Shown one piece after another: positions 39,729-47,584 of a stretch of DNA of 64,000 nt (position 1 is its first letter; each line of letters opens with the position of its first letter). The stretch covers positions 1,116,001 to 1,180,000 of the forward strand of contig NZ_CP049913.1 in assembly GCF_011306175.1 (NCBI RefSeq). Reading direction: 5' to 3'. Both the position numbers and the translations under genes were made by a program. The notes under the pieces are model-generated. The model was given only the letters and a program-made list of their open reading frames with translations. It was not told the origin of the DNA and made no database searches. Source of the DNA: Vibrio sp. HDW18 (GTDB lineage: Bacteria; Pseudomonadota; Gammaproteobacteria; Enterobacterales; Vibrionaceae).

Positions 39729-40706
39729 GTGAGCGATCAAGACAACGGCATTGCACGCCATCTACATAACCCGCAATTTGAGTGGCGCTTTCTGCACCCA
39801 AAACATTGGGGGACTTGGATTGGCATCGCTTTCGCGGCACTGTTGGCCTTTATTCCTTGGCGCTTGCGTGATCGACTGGCGAAGCCTTTGGTGCCACTCA
39901 TCATCAAAAAAAATGGCCGCGTAGTCCGCCGCGCTCGGGTTAACCTCGCCTACTGTTTTCCAGAGAAAAGCGAGCAAGAGCGCGAGCAGATCCTGCACGA
40001 TACGTTTGTGAAAGCCTCGCAGTTTATGCTCGGTTATTCAGAGCTGTTGGTGCGCTCGACCCGCTACAACAACGCACGGGGCGAACTGATTGGCGAAGAG
40101 AACTTGCTGCCGCTGCTAGATAGCGGCGAGCGCGTGATTTTGTTAGTCCCACACTCTTGGGCCATTGATTACGCCGCCGTTATGCTGGCGGCTCGCGGCT
40201 ACAAAGTCGCCAACATCATGAAACCGCAGCGCAACCCGATTGCCGATTGGCTGATGCACGTCCAACGTATGCAGTATGGTGGCCGAATTTTCACTCGTGA
40301 AGCGGGCATCAAACCTTTCTTGCGTTCCATTCAATCCGGCTATGTTGGCTACTGGGTGCCGGATGAAGATCACGGCCCGCAAAACTCCGTGTTTGTACCG
40401 TTTTTTGCTACCGAAAAAGCCACGCTCAAAGGATTTGGCAAAATGGCCAAACTGTGTAAAGCGCAGGTAGTGCCTTTAATGTCATGTTACGACAGCGAAT
40501 CGGGGCGTTATCAAGTACACATTTTGCCTGCGCTGCAAAACTTCCCAACCGGCGATGAAGAAGCCGATGCACTGGCGATGAACCGTGCGATTGAAGCACT
40601 GGTCACGCCACAGCCGGAGCAGTACATGTGGAACTTGTCGTTGCTGAAAACTCAGCGTGATGGACGAGAGATTTACGACAACTCCCATCATGGCGATCAA
40701 AGCTAA
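39729..40706 (+). CDS. lpxN: Lipid A late acyltransferase, second copy (probable hydroxyacyl transferase LpxN)
   Basis: A 325-residue paralogue of the preceding gene: WGTWIGIAFAALLAFIPWRL near 30, LVPHSWAIDYAAVML near 138 (H-x4-D), MKPQRNPIADWLMHVQRMQYGG near 160, WVPDEDHGPQNSVFVPFF near 206 and EQYMWNLSLLK near 299. By position before the pyrE terminator it corresponds to the V. cholerae acyltransferase reported to add 3-hydroxylaurate, which underlies later glycine modification of lipid A and polymyxin resistance; that link is from memory. GTG start 10 nt after the first copy. Confidence 0.82.
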   Translation: MSDQDNGIARHLHNPQFEWRFLHPKHWGTWIGIAFAALLAFIPWRLRDRLAKPLVPLIIKKNGRVVRRARVNLAYCFPEKSEQEREQILHDTFVKASQFMLGYSELLVRSTRYNNARGELIGEENLLPLLDSGERVILLVPHSWAIDYAAVMLAARGYKVANIMKPQRNPIADWLMHVQRMQYGGRIFTREAGIKPFLRSIQSGYVGYWVPDEDHGPQNSVFVPFFATEKATLKGFGKMAKLCKAQVVPLMSCYDSESGRYQVHILPALQNFPTGDEEADALAMNRAIEALVTPQPEQYMWNLSLLKTQRDGREIYDNSHHGDQS

Positions 40707-40730
40707 GCGTTTTGTTCTTGAGCTTAGTGC

Positions 40731-40768
40731 TAAAAAAAACAGCCTCAATTGAGGCTGTTTTTTTCGTT
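40731..40768. terminator. Bidirectional terminator between lpxN and pyrE
   Basis: AAAACAGCCTCAA and TTGAGGCTGTTTT form a perfect stem with A- and T-rich flanks, between converging genes. Confidence 0.9.
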
Positions 40769-40793
40769 TTAGGCTTGGGTTATATCAATCCGC

Positions 40794-41435
40794 TTAAATG
40801 CCGTACTGCGCGCGGTACGCTTTGACCGCTTCTAAATGCTCAGCATTACCGCCTTGCTGCTCAAGATAAGTGATCAGATCGCTCAGGCTAATAATCGAAA
40901 TGACCGCGCAGCCAAAATCACGCTCGACTTCTTGAATCGCTGAGAGCTCGCCCTTGCCTTTCTCTTGGCGATCGATCGCCACTAGCACGCCGGCTAAATC
41001 AGCCTTGTTGGCTTGGATAAGCTCCATCGATTCCCGGATCGCCGTGCCAGCGGTGATCACATCATCCACCAACATAATCCGCCCTGCTAATTGGCTGCCC
41101 ACCAGATTACCGCCTTCGCCATGATCTTTGGCCTCTTTGCGGTTAAAGCAGTAAGGCGTATCCACATCGTGGTGATCAGCCAATGCTACTGCTGTGGTGG
41201 TAGCAATCGGAATGCCTTTGTAAGCAGGACCAAACAGCACATCAAACTCAATACCAGAATCGACTAACGCTGCCGCATAAAAACGGCCCAAGCGCGCTAA
41301 ATCACGGCCAGTATTAAACAGACCAGCGTTAAAGAAATAAGGACTTTTACGGCCTGATTTCAAAGTAAATTCGCCAAACTTCAGCACCTGTTTTTCTAGG
41401 GCAAACTCAATAAATTCACGCTGGTACGCTTTCAT
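40794..41435 (-). CDS. pyrE: Orotate phosphoribosyltransferase
   Basis: A 213-residue Pyr[24 protein letters not shown] at 20-42, [12 protein letters not shown] near 66, and the PRPP loop [17 protein letters not shown] near 120. It converts orotate and PRPP to OMP. ATG at 41,435 follows AGAGAAGA; the frame is open five codons further. It lies downstream of rph on the same strand, separated by an attenuator-like terminator and a 140-bp microsatellite. Confidence 0.96.
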   Translation of the reverse strand: MKAYQREFIEFALEKQVLKFGEFTLKSGRKSPYFFNAGLFNTGRDLARLGRFYAAALVDSGIEFDVLFGPAYKGIPIATTTAVALADHHDVDTPYCFNRKEAKDHGEGGNLVGSQLAGRIMLVDDVITAGTAIRESMELIQANKADLAGVLVAIDRQEKGKGELSAIQEVERDFGCAVISIISLSDLITYLEQQGGNAEHLEAVKAYRAQYGI

Positions 41436-41460
41436 TACATCTTCTCTCAATGGGGTTAGG

Positions 41461-41600
41461 TTCTAGGTTCTAGCTTCTAGCTTCTAGCTTCTAGCTTCTA
41501 GCTTCTAGCTTCTAGCTTCTAGCTTCTAGCTTCTAGCTTCTAGCTTCTAGCTTCTAGCTTCTAGCTTCTAGCTTCTAGCTTCTAGCTTCTAGCTTCTAGC
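41461..41600. repeat. Microsatellite: TTCTAGC x 19 (plus one TTCTAGG) between rph and pyrE
   Basis: Nineteen perfect TTCTAGC units occupy 41,468-41,600, preceded by one TTCTAGG at 41,461-41,467. It forms the leader of pyrE on the transcribed strand (GCTAGAA). A copy-number-variable locus is expected from perfect short tandem repeats. Confidence 0.97.
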
Positions 41601-41607
41601 ACGGCAT

Positions 41608-41637
41608 AAAAAAATAGCCCCCAATTGGGAGCTACCT
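41608..41637 (-). terminator. Attenuator-like terminator just after rph, before pyrE
   Basis: On the minus strand, 7 nt beyond the rph stop, TAGCTCCC, loop AATT, GGGGGCTA is followed by seven T residues. In Escherichia coli pyrE is controlled by UTP-sensitive attenuation coupled to translation of rph; the same arrangement is visible here. Function inferred by analogy. Confidence 0.85.
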
Positions 41638-41639
41638 GA

Positions 41640-42356
41640 TCAATCTAATAACGATGCCTTCTGCACCGCAACAATATCAGCAATGCCTTTTTCGGCGACC
41701 GCTAATAAAGCCAATAACTGCTGATGACTGAACGGTTCACCTTCGGCGGTGCCTTGAATTTCAATCATCTTACCTTCTTCAGTCATTACCACATTCATAT
41801 CGGTATCGGCGGCAGAATCTTCCACATACTCCAGATCGCAGCGCACTTCATCACCGAGCAAGCCAACCGAAACTGCCGCGACATGCCCTTTCATTGGGTT
41901 TTTCTTCAGTTGACCTTTGGCGATCAAATGGGCAAAGGCATCGGCCAGCGCCACACTCGCACCGGTAATCGATGCGGTACGTGTGCCGCCATCGGCTTGG
42001 ATCACATCACAATCGACCGTGATCATCATTTCGCCCATCGCTTCCAAATCCACCACTGCACGCAGGCTGCGAGCGATCAGGCGCTGGATTTCCATCGTGC
42101 GGCCACCCTGCTTACCATTGGCCGCTTCACGACGAGTGCGTGAATGGGTAGCGCGTGGCAGCATGCCATATTCCGCCGTCACCCAACCTTTTCCTTGGCC
42201 TTTTAACCAACGTGGCACACCTTGTTCTACACTGGCATTACACAGCACTTTGGTGTTGCCAAACTCCACCAACACTGAGCCTTCTGCATACGCAGTATAG
42301 TGACGGGTTATTTTGATTGGGCGAACTTGATCCGCAGCGCGGTTATCTGGGCGCAT
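41640..42356 (-). CDS. rph: Ribonuclease PH
   Basis: A 238-residue RNase [23 protein letters not shown] at the start, [17 protein letters not shown] near 57, [21 protein letters not shown] [18 protein letters not shown] near 124, and [22 protein letters not shown] near 175. It is a phosphate-dependent 3' exoribonuclease for tRNA ends. The full C-terminus is present, unlike the frameshifted rph of E. coli K-12, and its end sits next to the pyrE attenuator. Confidence 0.96.
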   Translation of the reverse strand: MRPDNRAADQVRPIKITRHYTAYAEGSVLVEFGNTKVLCNASVEQGVPRWLKGQGKGWVTAEYGMLPRATHSRTRREAANGKQGGRTMEIQRLIARSLRAVVDLEAMGEMMITVDCDVIQADGGTRTASITGASVALADAFAHLIAKGQLKKNPMKGHVAAVSVGLLGDEVRCDLEYVEDSAADTDMNVVMTEEGKMIEIQGTAEGEPFSHQQLLALLAVAEKGIADIVAVQKASLLD

Positions 42357-42420
42357 AGTTAAAAGCCTTGTGCGAAAGGGGAAATAGAATTGGGGCGCAA
42401 TTATACTGGAAGTGACGGCA

Positions 42421-42459
42421 AGATCCTAGCGCAGATAAGCGCTGCGGTCCTAGGATCTC
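42421..42459. repeat. CTAG-type inverted repeat between rph and yicC
   Basis: AGATCCTAG at 42,421-42,429 pairs with CTAGGATCT at about 42,449-42,457, with an inner CGCAG/CTGCG stem and a 3-nt bulge. No T tract. It lies in the 164-bp divergent gap and shares the CTAG core with the repeats near wzz and rjg. Confidence 0.75.
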
Positions 42460-42520
42460 CCCTTGGTTTGCCGTATGATTCAGGGCATTAAGAGCCGAAC
42501 GACAATTAAAGGATACCGTA

Positions 42521-43387
42521 ATGATTTACAGCATGACTGCGTACGCACGCAAAGAAGTCAAAGGCGATTGGGGCAGCGCCGTGTGGGAAATTCGCTCGGT
42601 GAACCAACGTTATCTCGAAACCTATTTCCGCCTGCCTGAGCAGTTACGCGGGTTAGAACCTCTGCTGCGTGAGCGTTTTCGTCAGCGCCTATCGCGCGGC
42701 AAAATCGAGTGTCATTTACGCTTTGAAGCCAATCCTGCGGCGCGCAGCGAGCTAACCATCAATCAAGCCCTTGCTCAACAAGTGATTAATGCTGCCAGCC
42801 AAATCATGCACATGACTGGCGAACTGAGCCGCATCAACCCATTCCAAGTGATGCAGTGGCCGGGGGTGATGGAAACGCCAGAACAGGATATGGATGCGAT
42901 CAATCAAGCCCTTCTGAGTGGCTTTGATGACGCGGTAAATGAATTTATCACTGCGCGTGGTCGTGAAGGCGACAATATGAAAGCGCTGATTGAGCAACGT
43001 TTACAAGCGATCAGCGCCGAAGTGGTGAAAGTGCGCGCACGGATGCCAGAAATTCTCGAGTGGCAACGCGAGCGTCTGCTCGGCAAATTTTCAGAAGCGA
43101 AGATTGAGCTGGATGCAAGCCGCGTCGAGCAAGAGCTGATCCTGCTCGCACAGAAATCTGATGTCGCCGAAGAGCTGGATCGTCTCGATTCTCACGTCAA
43201 AGAAGCGCGCGAAGTACTGAAAAAAGGCGGCTCTTGTGGTCGTAAACTGGATTTCATGATGCAAGAGTTCAACCGTGAATCAAACACGCTGGCCTCCAAA
43301 TCCATCGCCACCGATATCACCGCTTCCGGTGTTGAGCTAAAAGTGCTGATCGAACAGATGCGCGAGCAGATCCAAAACATCGAATAG
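42521..43387 (+). CDS. yicC: YicC/YloC-family endoribonuclease
   Basis: A 288-residue YicC. N-terminal MIYSMTAYARKEVKGDWGSAVWEIRSVNQRYLE and the conserved C-terminal block EELDRLDSHVKEAREVLKKGGSCGRKLDFMMQEFNRESNTLASKS (about 215-262) define the family. E. coli YicC is linked to degradation of the RyhB sRNA. Divergent from rph; it ends at a GC-rich terminator. Confidence 0.95.
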   Translation: MIYSMTAYARKEVKGDWGSAVWEIRSVNQRYLETYFRLPEQLRGLEPLLRERFRQRLSRGKIECHLRFEANPAARSELTINQALAQQVINAASQIMHMTGELSRINPFQVMQWPGVMETPEQDMDAINQALLSGFDDAVNEFITARGREGDNMKALIEQRLQAISAEVVKVRARMPEILEWQRERLLGKFSEAKIELDASRVEQELILLAQKSDVAEELDRLDSHVKEAREVLKKGGSCGRKLDFMMQEFNRESNTLASKSIATDITASGVELKVLIEQMREQIQNIE

Positions 43388-43425
43388 CATTTTGGCGTTA
43401 CTTGAAACTTAGTGACTTTATGATT

Positions 43426-43448
43426 GCCCCGCTTTGCCGGGGCTTTTG
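43426..43448 (+). terminator. Terminator of yicC
   Basis: GCCCCG, loop CTTTGC, CGGGGC and TTTT, about 38 nt after the stop. Confidence 0.88.
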
Positions 43449-43586
43449 ATGATCACTGGCTGCGGTTTTTCTTTTTTCAATCTAGCTATTGCTTATTTAC
43501 TATTCGCTACAGCAACTATTGCGCCGCTGCGCTCATCGATTAACGGGCGCGTTGGCTTAGCAGCAATAAGCTCGCCCGACGTGGGC

Positions 43587-43882
43587 TTAAGCCGCGAGTG
43601 GCGGCAAAATCACGTCCAATCGAGAGTAACGTGAGCCAACGCGACCAACTGAGTGCCACCAGCCCACAACCGCCAAGCTGAGCAGCAGCGCGCTGCTGTA
43701 CAGCTCAATTTTCGGGGTACGCGCGCCGAAGGCACGGGCAATATTGGGGGACAAAAATCCGATAAAACCGATCACTCAAACCGCGGTGATTGAGGCCGCT
43801 ACCAACCAAATACCAGCCATCAATAGCAAAAATGCGGGCAGTACCGCTAAACCACGCGCCGCCGCGCACTTGTTGAGCTGTA
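43587..43882 (-). pseudogene. Remnant of a FecCD-type iron-siderophore permease (FhuB-like)
   Basis: The minus strand encodes LAVLPAFLLLMAGIWLVAAS, an in-frame TGA, then IGFIGFLSPNIARAFGARTP and a membrane segment. I-G-F-I-G-x-x-x-P-x-I-A-R is the hallmark of FecCD permeases. Frame integrity is lost on both sides and no start is present. The species normally carries a ferrichrome uptake cluster (fhuACDB) in this neighbourhood, from memory, so this is probably the scar of its loss. The 150 bp between here and the yicC terminator hold nothing I recognise. Confidence 0.7.
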
Positions 43883-43913
43883 GATTTTAATTACATTTAA
43901 AATTTCTTTTTTC

Positions 43914-43940
43914 TGCATCCAATCGATTGTTTCTAGCGTC
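43914..43940 (+). promoter_or_regulatory. Candidate ECF-sigma promoter ahead of the AcfC-like operon
   Basis: TGCATCC (43,914-43,920), 16 nt, CGTC (43,937-43,940), about 38 nt before the first ATG. This two-block layout with a -10 of CGTC is typical of ECF factors, and an ECF factor is encoded third in the operon, so autoregulation is plausible. AAGGAG precedes the ATG at 43,967-43,972. Confidence 0.5.
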
Positions 43941-43977
43941 TCATTTCACGAACTTTCCCCTCAATTAAGGAGAACGG

Positions 43978-44778
43978 ATGAATCGCTATCGTGTGATAAC
44001 CAACCTACTACTATTGGCCGCTAGTACATCTGCAGTGGCTGCAGTACCAACGGATTTAAATGTTACTCATCAACCTAAAGATGGGGTGATTAATGTCTAC
44101 GGCCCTGGTGGTCCAGATACTGCATTACGTCATGCTGCCCAAGCGTTTACTGAGCAAAGCGGGGTGCCCGTTAATATTATTGCTGGACCAGAATCCAAAT
44201 GGAGCCTAGAAGCACAGAAAAATGCAGATTTGCTCTTTGGCTCATCAGAGCAATCGATGAGTGCTTTTGCTGAAACGTATCCCTTTATTAATCATCAAAA
44301 TATTGAACCCATCTATTTGCGTAGAGCGGTTATCGCCGTGCCTAAAGGCAACCCGAAAGGAATCCGAGGAGTCCAAGATCTACTTGATAAGCCAGCAAAA
44401 ATAGTGGTGACTGAAGGATTAGGCGTTTACAACACTTCAGGCACAGGTGTTTGGGAGGATATTGCCGGTCGTACAGGTTCATTAGCTGATGTGAAAAATT
44501 TTCGTAGTAAAATCATTGCCTACGCAAAAGGTAGTGGTGCTAGTTTTCAAGCTTTCCAGCAGCAACAAGCGGATGCTTGGATTACTTGGATTCACTGGCC
44601 ATTAAACCATTCCGATAAAGTCGATTACGTAGAAATTGAATCAGAACGGCGTATTTATCGAGATCTTAACCTTGCTCAAGCACAAGGTGCCGACCCTCAA
44701 ACTCGAGACTTTATTAACTTCATCACGAGTGATGTAGGTGCTACATATTTTTTACGCGAAGGCTGGACCCATAAATAA
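43978..44778 (+). CDS. AcfC-like periplasmic substrate-binding protein
   Basis: A 266-residue protein with a signal peptide (MNRYRVITNLLLLAASTSAVAA, cut about 22). The mature part has INVYGPGGPDTALRHAAQAF near 38-57, DLLFGSSEQSMSAF near 84, and RRAVIAVPKGNPKGIRGVQDLL near 110, the pattern of type 2 binding proteins of the molybdate/sulfate class, closest in memory to accessory colonisation factor AcfC. No ABC permease or ATPase gene accompanies it. It starts a four-gene unit with a secreted-repeat protein, ECF sigma and anti-sigma. Ligand unknown. Confidence 0.85.
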   Translation: MNRYRVITNLLLLAASTSAVAAVPTDLNVTHQPKDGVINVYGPGGPDTALRHAAQAFTEQSGVPVNIIAGPESKWSLEAQKNADLLFGSSEQSMSAFAETYPFINHQNIEPIYLRRAVIAVPKGNPKGIRGVQDLLDKPAKIVVTEGLGVYNTSGTGVWEDIAGRTGSLADVKNFRSKIIAYAKGSGASFQAFQQQQADAWITWIHWPLNHSDKVDYVEIESERRIYRDLNLAQAQGADPQTRDFINFITSDVGATYFLREGWTHK

Positions 44779-44786
44779 GGATAATC

Positions 44787-45503
44787 ATGATGAAAAAACT
44801 ATTAATATCAACTTTGCTTTTAATCCCTGCTAGCTATAGCTTGGCAGCCACGACGGTTAATACTGCTTTGGGTGAGGTATATGCAGATCAGGCAGGGAAA
44901 ACCTTGTATACCTTTACAAAAGATCCTCTTACTAAATCCGTTTGCTACGATGAATGTGAAAAACTGTGGCCACCAATGTGGGTAGATGAAGAGACTAAAT
45001 CTGAGTTTGCAAAGCTTAATGCTGTTGAATCAATCACCCGTAATGATGGGCGTCAACAATGGACGTTAGCCGGCAAACCTCTCTATCGCTGGATCAAAGA
45101 TACTCAACCTGGTGATATTAGTGGTGCTGGTGTAAAAGGCGTTTGGCATTTGGCTCGTGCTGATGATGTAACACTACAACTCTTTAATAATGGTACTCAT
45201 CGTTATTTAGTCGATAACAATAATTTGGCACTCTATACCTTTGATAAAGATAAACCGGATATGTCGGTATGCTATGGTGATTGTGCAGTCAAGTGGCCAC
45301 CTGCTTATGTTGAAACTGACCTTATTCGCAAGGGCATTGAAAACCTAAGACTAACCGGAGGTTTTGGTGTGATCCAGCGTAATGATGGCACTTATCAATG
45401 GAGCTATAAAGGTCAGCCGCTCTATCGTTGGTTTGAAGATACACAGCCGGGCGAAACGAAAGGTGATGGGGTCAACAATGTTTGGCATCTAATTACTCAA
45501 TGA
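44787..45503 (+). CDS. Secreted protein with two Yx(F/W/Y)xxD-type repeat units
   Basis: A 238-residue protein with a signal peptide (MMKKLLISTLLLIPASYSLA). The mature part holds two copies of a unit of about 105 residues: GKTLYTFTKDPLTKSVCYDECEKLWPP and LALYTFDKDKPDMSVCYGDCAVKWPP, each followed by a second half with PLYRWIKDTQPGDISGAGVKGVWH and PLYRWFEDTQPGETKGDGVNNVWH. Each unit keeps a C-x3-C pair and a W-P-P turn. This is the COG4315 secreted-repeat family, often found with ECF sigma factors, possibly in redox or metal defence; role here unknown. 8-nt gap from the AcfC-like gene. Confidence 0.87.
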   Translation: MMKKLLISTLLLIPASYSLAATTVNTALGEVYADQAGKTLYTFTKDPLTKSVCYDECEKLWPPMWVDEETKSEFAKLNAVESITRNDGRQQWTLAGKPLYRWIKDTQPGDISGAGVKGVWHLARADDVTLQLFNNGTHRYLVDNNNLALYTFDKDKPDMSVCYGDCAVKWPPAYVETDLIRKGIENLRLTGGFGVIQRNDGTYQWSYKGQPLYRWFEDTQPGETKGDGVNNVWHLITQ

Positions 45504-45510
45504 GGAAAGT

Positions 45511-46032
45511 GTGAGCATAGATAAACATGCGATAGGTTTACTGCTCTCCCAAGTAGCGCTTCGAGACCGAAAGGCTTTCGAAGCGCTCTATCAGTTAACC
45601 AGTTCAAGGCTCTATAACGTAATTTTGCCTATTGTCGGAGATGAACACCTTGCAGCAGATATTTTGCAAGAAGGGTTCGTTAAGCTTTGGGTTAGTAATT
45701 ACTTACATCCCGTAGACTACCCATGGGCTTGGCTTTGCCAGTGTATGAGAAATCTTGCGATTGATGAAATTCGGAAACGAGGACGTCGTAGTGAAGAGTC
45801 ACTGGAGAATTTGATAGAGCGAGGATCTCATACAGCAGAAAGCTTATCCGATCAGCACTTGAGCCGATGTTTGCTGACTCTTACAGAGGAAAAGCGAAGT
45901 GCGATAGTTTTAGCATATCAATATGGGATGAGCCACCAAGAAATCGTAAAGCATGCTAATACACCGTTAGGAACCGTAAAATCATGGATCCGCCGCGGCC
46001 TGCAGGAGTTGAAACAATGTCTGAGCCATTAA
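45511..46032 (+). CDS. ECF-family RNA polymerase sigma factor
   Basis: A 173-residue sigma factor with region 2 (RDRKAFEALYQLTSSRLYNVILPIVGDEHLAADILQEGFVKLW, about 18-60) and region 4 (LTLTEEKRSAIVLAYQYGMSHQEIVKHANTPLGTVKSWIRRGLQELKQCL, about 122-170). GTG start 7 nt after the secreted-repeat gene. The next gene, an anti-sigma factor, overlaps its end by 16 nt. It resembles RpoE/SigK-type factors paired with RskA-like anti-sigma proteins. It probably transcribes its own operon; other targets unknown. Confidence 0.92.
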   Translation: MSIDKHAIGLLLSQVALRDRKAFEALYQLTSSRLYNVILPIVGDEHLAADILQEGFVKLWVSNYLHPVDYPWAWLCQCMRNLAIDEIRKRGRRSEESLENLIERGSHTAESLSDQHLSRCLLTLTEEKRSAIVLAYQYGMSHQEIVKHANTPLGTVKSWIRRGLQELKQCLSH

Positions 46033-46757
46033 AAAGCGGCCGTTATTTGAATGCCCTATTACGCGATAGATTGGCAGCAGAATATGTATTAGGTACACAA
46101 ACTAATTTAGTTAAATGCCGTATGGAAAGTTTGTTCCATTCGGATCCAACGTGGTGGGAGCATATCGAGCAGTGGCAACAATATTTATCTGATTTTAATC
46201 CTGCTACTCATGTTCAGGTTTCGGCGAGCTATTTTAAACCGCCACCGAAGCGAGTTTGGATGCGTATTTGTGAGCGCACTCAATTGTTATCTAAACCTTC
46301 ACCTCGTTTGCGTTGGTGGTGGCTACCGGTCGGAATGAGCATGTCATTGTTGGTTGGGATATGGGGGCAAAATATCATGTTGTCAATTCCAACAGTGATC
46401 GAAGCTACTCAGATACAGCCTATCGCTTACTTCGCAATGATGTCATCCGAAAATCAGCGTGATGCCTTTGCATTAGTCGCTTATCAAGGTGATAAACCTG
46501 GGCAATCCAGTCTACATATGCAGCGTAATCTTAGCGTTGAACCTATTTCGCTTGCACAAGAAATGGTATGGATTAGAGATAAAAATACGGGTGAACTACA
46601 ACTGATTGATAGCTTGAAAAATCTCAACCAAGCGCGTTATCTCTCTCCTAGCGAATGGCAAGCACTTAAAAACAGTTCAGAGTTATTGGTCACGATCAAT
46701 AATGATCCACACAGTCTGATTTTATATCGTGGACATTGTATTGAGTTAGGTTCTTAA
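46017..46757 (+). CDS. Membrane anti-sigma factor (RskA-like)
   Basis: About 246 residues. Residues 1-85 are cytoplasmic and would bind the sigma factor (LAAEYVLGTQTNLVKCRMESLFHSDPTWWEHIEQWQQYL), a single membrane segment follows (WWWLPVGMSMSLLVGIWGQNIM, about 96-117), and the remaining 130 residues are periplasmic with an RskA-type domain (PIAYFAMMSSENQRDAFALVAYQ, then MVWIRDKNTGELQLID). No zinc-binding H-x3-C-x2-C motif is present. ATG at 46,017 lies inside the sigma gene, giving translational coupling and matched dosage. Confidence 0.85.
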   Translation: MSEPLKSGRYLNALLRDRLAAEYVLGTQTNLVKCRMESLFHSDPTWWEHIEQWQQYLSDFNPATHVQVSASYFKPPPKRVWMRICERTQLLSKPSPRLRWWWLPVGMSMSLLVGIWGQNIMLSIPTVIEATQIQPIAYFAMMSSENQRDAFALVAYQGDKPGQSSLHMQRNLSVEPISLAQEMVWIRDKNTGELQLIDSLKNLNQARYLSPSEWQALKNSSELLVTINNDPHSLILYRGHCIELGS

Positions 46758-46777
46758 ACTGGTTTTGTGCTGGATTA

Positions 46778-46805
46778 AGAGAGCCTTGGATGAGCAAGGC
46801 TCTCT
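46778..46805 (+). terminator. Hairpin after the anti-sigma gene
   Basis: AGAGAGCCTTG and CAAGGCTCTCT form an 11-bp stem with a 6-nt loop, 21 nt after the stop. The following bases are A/T-rich but not a T run, so intrinsic termination is only likely. Confidence 0.55.
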
Positions 46806-46896
46806 ATAAATTAAGACATTATATAATGTGTTGAAATGATTTACCGGTTAGCAGGGGGGGGAACTTTAATGGTTTTTGCTCCCTTAATAACCATCA

Positions 46897-47166
46897 TCAA
46901 ACTTGAAACTTACTGACCACACTATGTAGCTGAGCGGCTAAAGAATTCAGCTCGTTGCAAGCTTCGGCCATTTGTTTCGCGCCTGAGGTGACCTCTTCTG
47001 AAGCATTTGTAATATTAATTACGTTACGATTGAGTTCTTCACTCACAACGCCCTGTTCTTCAGTTGCAGTTGCAATCTGAATCGTCATATGGGAGATACT
47101 GTTAACAGAATCACTAATCTCAGCAATCGCAGAGCCAGCCGCTCTTGCTGGTCGGGTAGCGACCAA
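46897..47166 (-). pseudogene. C-terminal fragment of a methyl-accepting chemotaxis protein
   Basis: The minus strand encodes [38 protein letters not shown] and ends NELNSLAAQLHSVVSKFQV, i.e. the last methylation helix and C-terminus of a chemoreceptor. The signalling tip, membrane segments and sensor are missing. The reading frame begins in unrelated sequence (RPARAAGSA) at the joint with the ABC transporter fragment. A dead remnant. Confidence 0.8.
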
Positions 47167-47464
47167 AGTGATGCAAAATGCGAATAGCGTGCGCGAAACG
47201 GTGCTGAAATTGGTCGATCTGTCGGTCTATATCACGGTATATATGGTTTCGATGCTGGTGATGATTGCCGAAGCCGATAAAATCTTAGTACTGCCGATTG
47301 CGATTGCGCACCGCTTATCGACTATTGCCGCGATGGATCGCCTGATTGTGATGGATGAAGGTAAGATTGTTGAGCAGGGCACTCATCAAGCACTATTGGC
47401 GCACAACGGCATTTATGCTCAATTATGGGCCCATCAAACCGGCGGGTTTATTGGTGAAGCCTAG
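47150..47464 (+). pseudogene. Internally deleted ABC exporter remnant
   Basis: The plus strand encodes part of a membrane domain ([43 protein letters not shown]) joined directly to the end of an ABC ATPase ([43 protein letters not shown]), missing Walker A, signature and most of Walker B. The joint is at GCGATTGCG near 47,296. N-terminus also lost. The intact gene would have encoded a type I exporter. Confidence 0.8.
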
Positions 47465-47510
47465 CCTTTGAGCTAAGTAAATCGGCTCCTCCTTTCGATC
47501 ATCCTAAAAC

Positions 47511-47540
47511 CAGCACCAGCCGCGAACTAGGCTGGTGCTG
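47511..47540 (-). terminator. Hairpin between the ABC remnant and recQ
   Basis: CAGCACCAGCC and GGCTGGTGCTG form an 11-bp stem about 45 nt beyond the recQ stop. No T tract on either strand. Confidence 0.4.
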
Positions 47541-47584
47541 CGAATACAGCCAGCCAAAGAGGCGGATACCGGCTAAAGCTCGAC

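Noticed and set aside
41461..41600. Repeat array considered as CRISPR
   Set aside because: Units are 7 bp, perfectly contiguous and without spacers; no cas genes nearby. It is a microsatellite.
43434..43634. Plus-strand open frame of 66 codons after yicC
   Set aside because: It overlaps the yicC terminator and the antisense of the permease remnant; the hydrophobic stretch is likely a by-product of composition.
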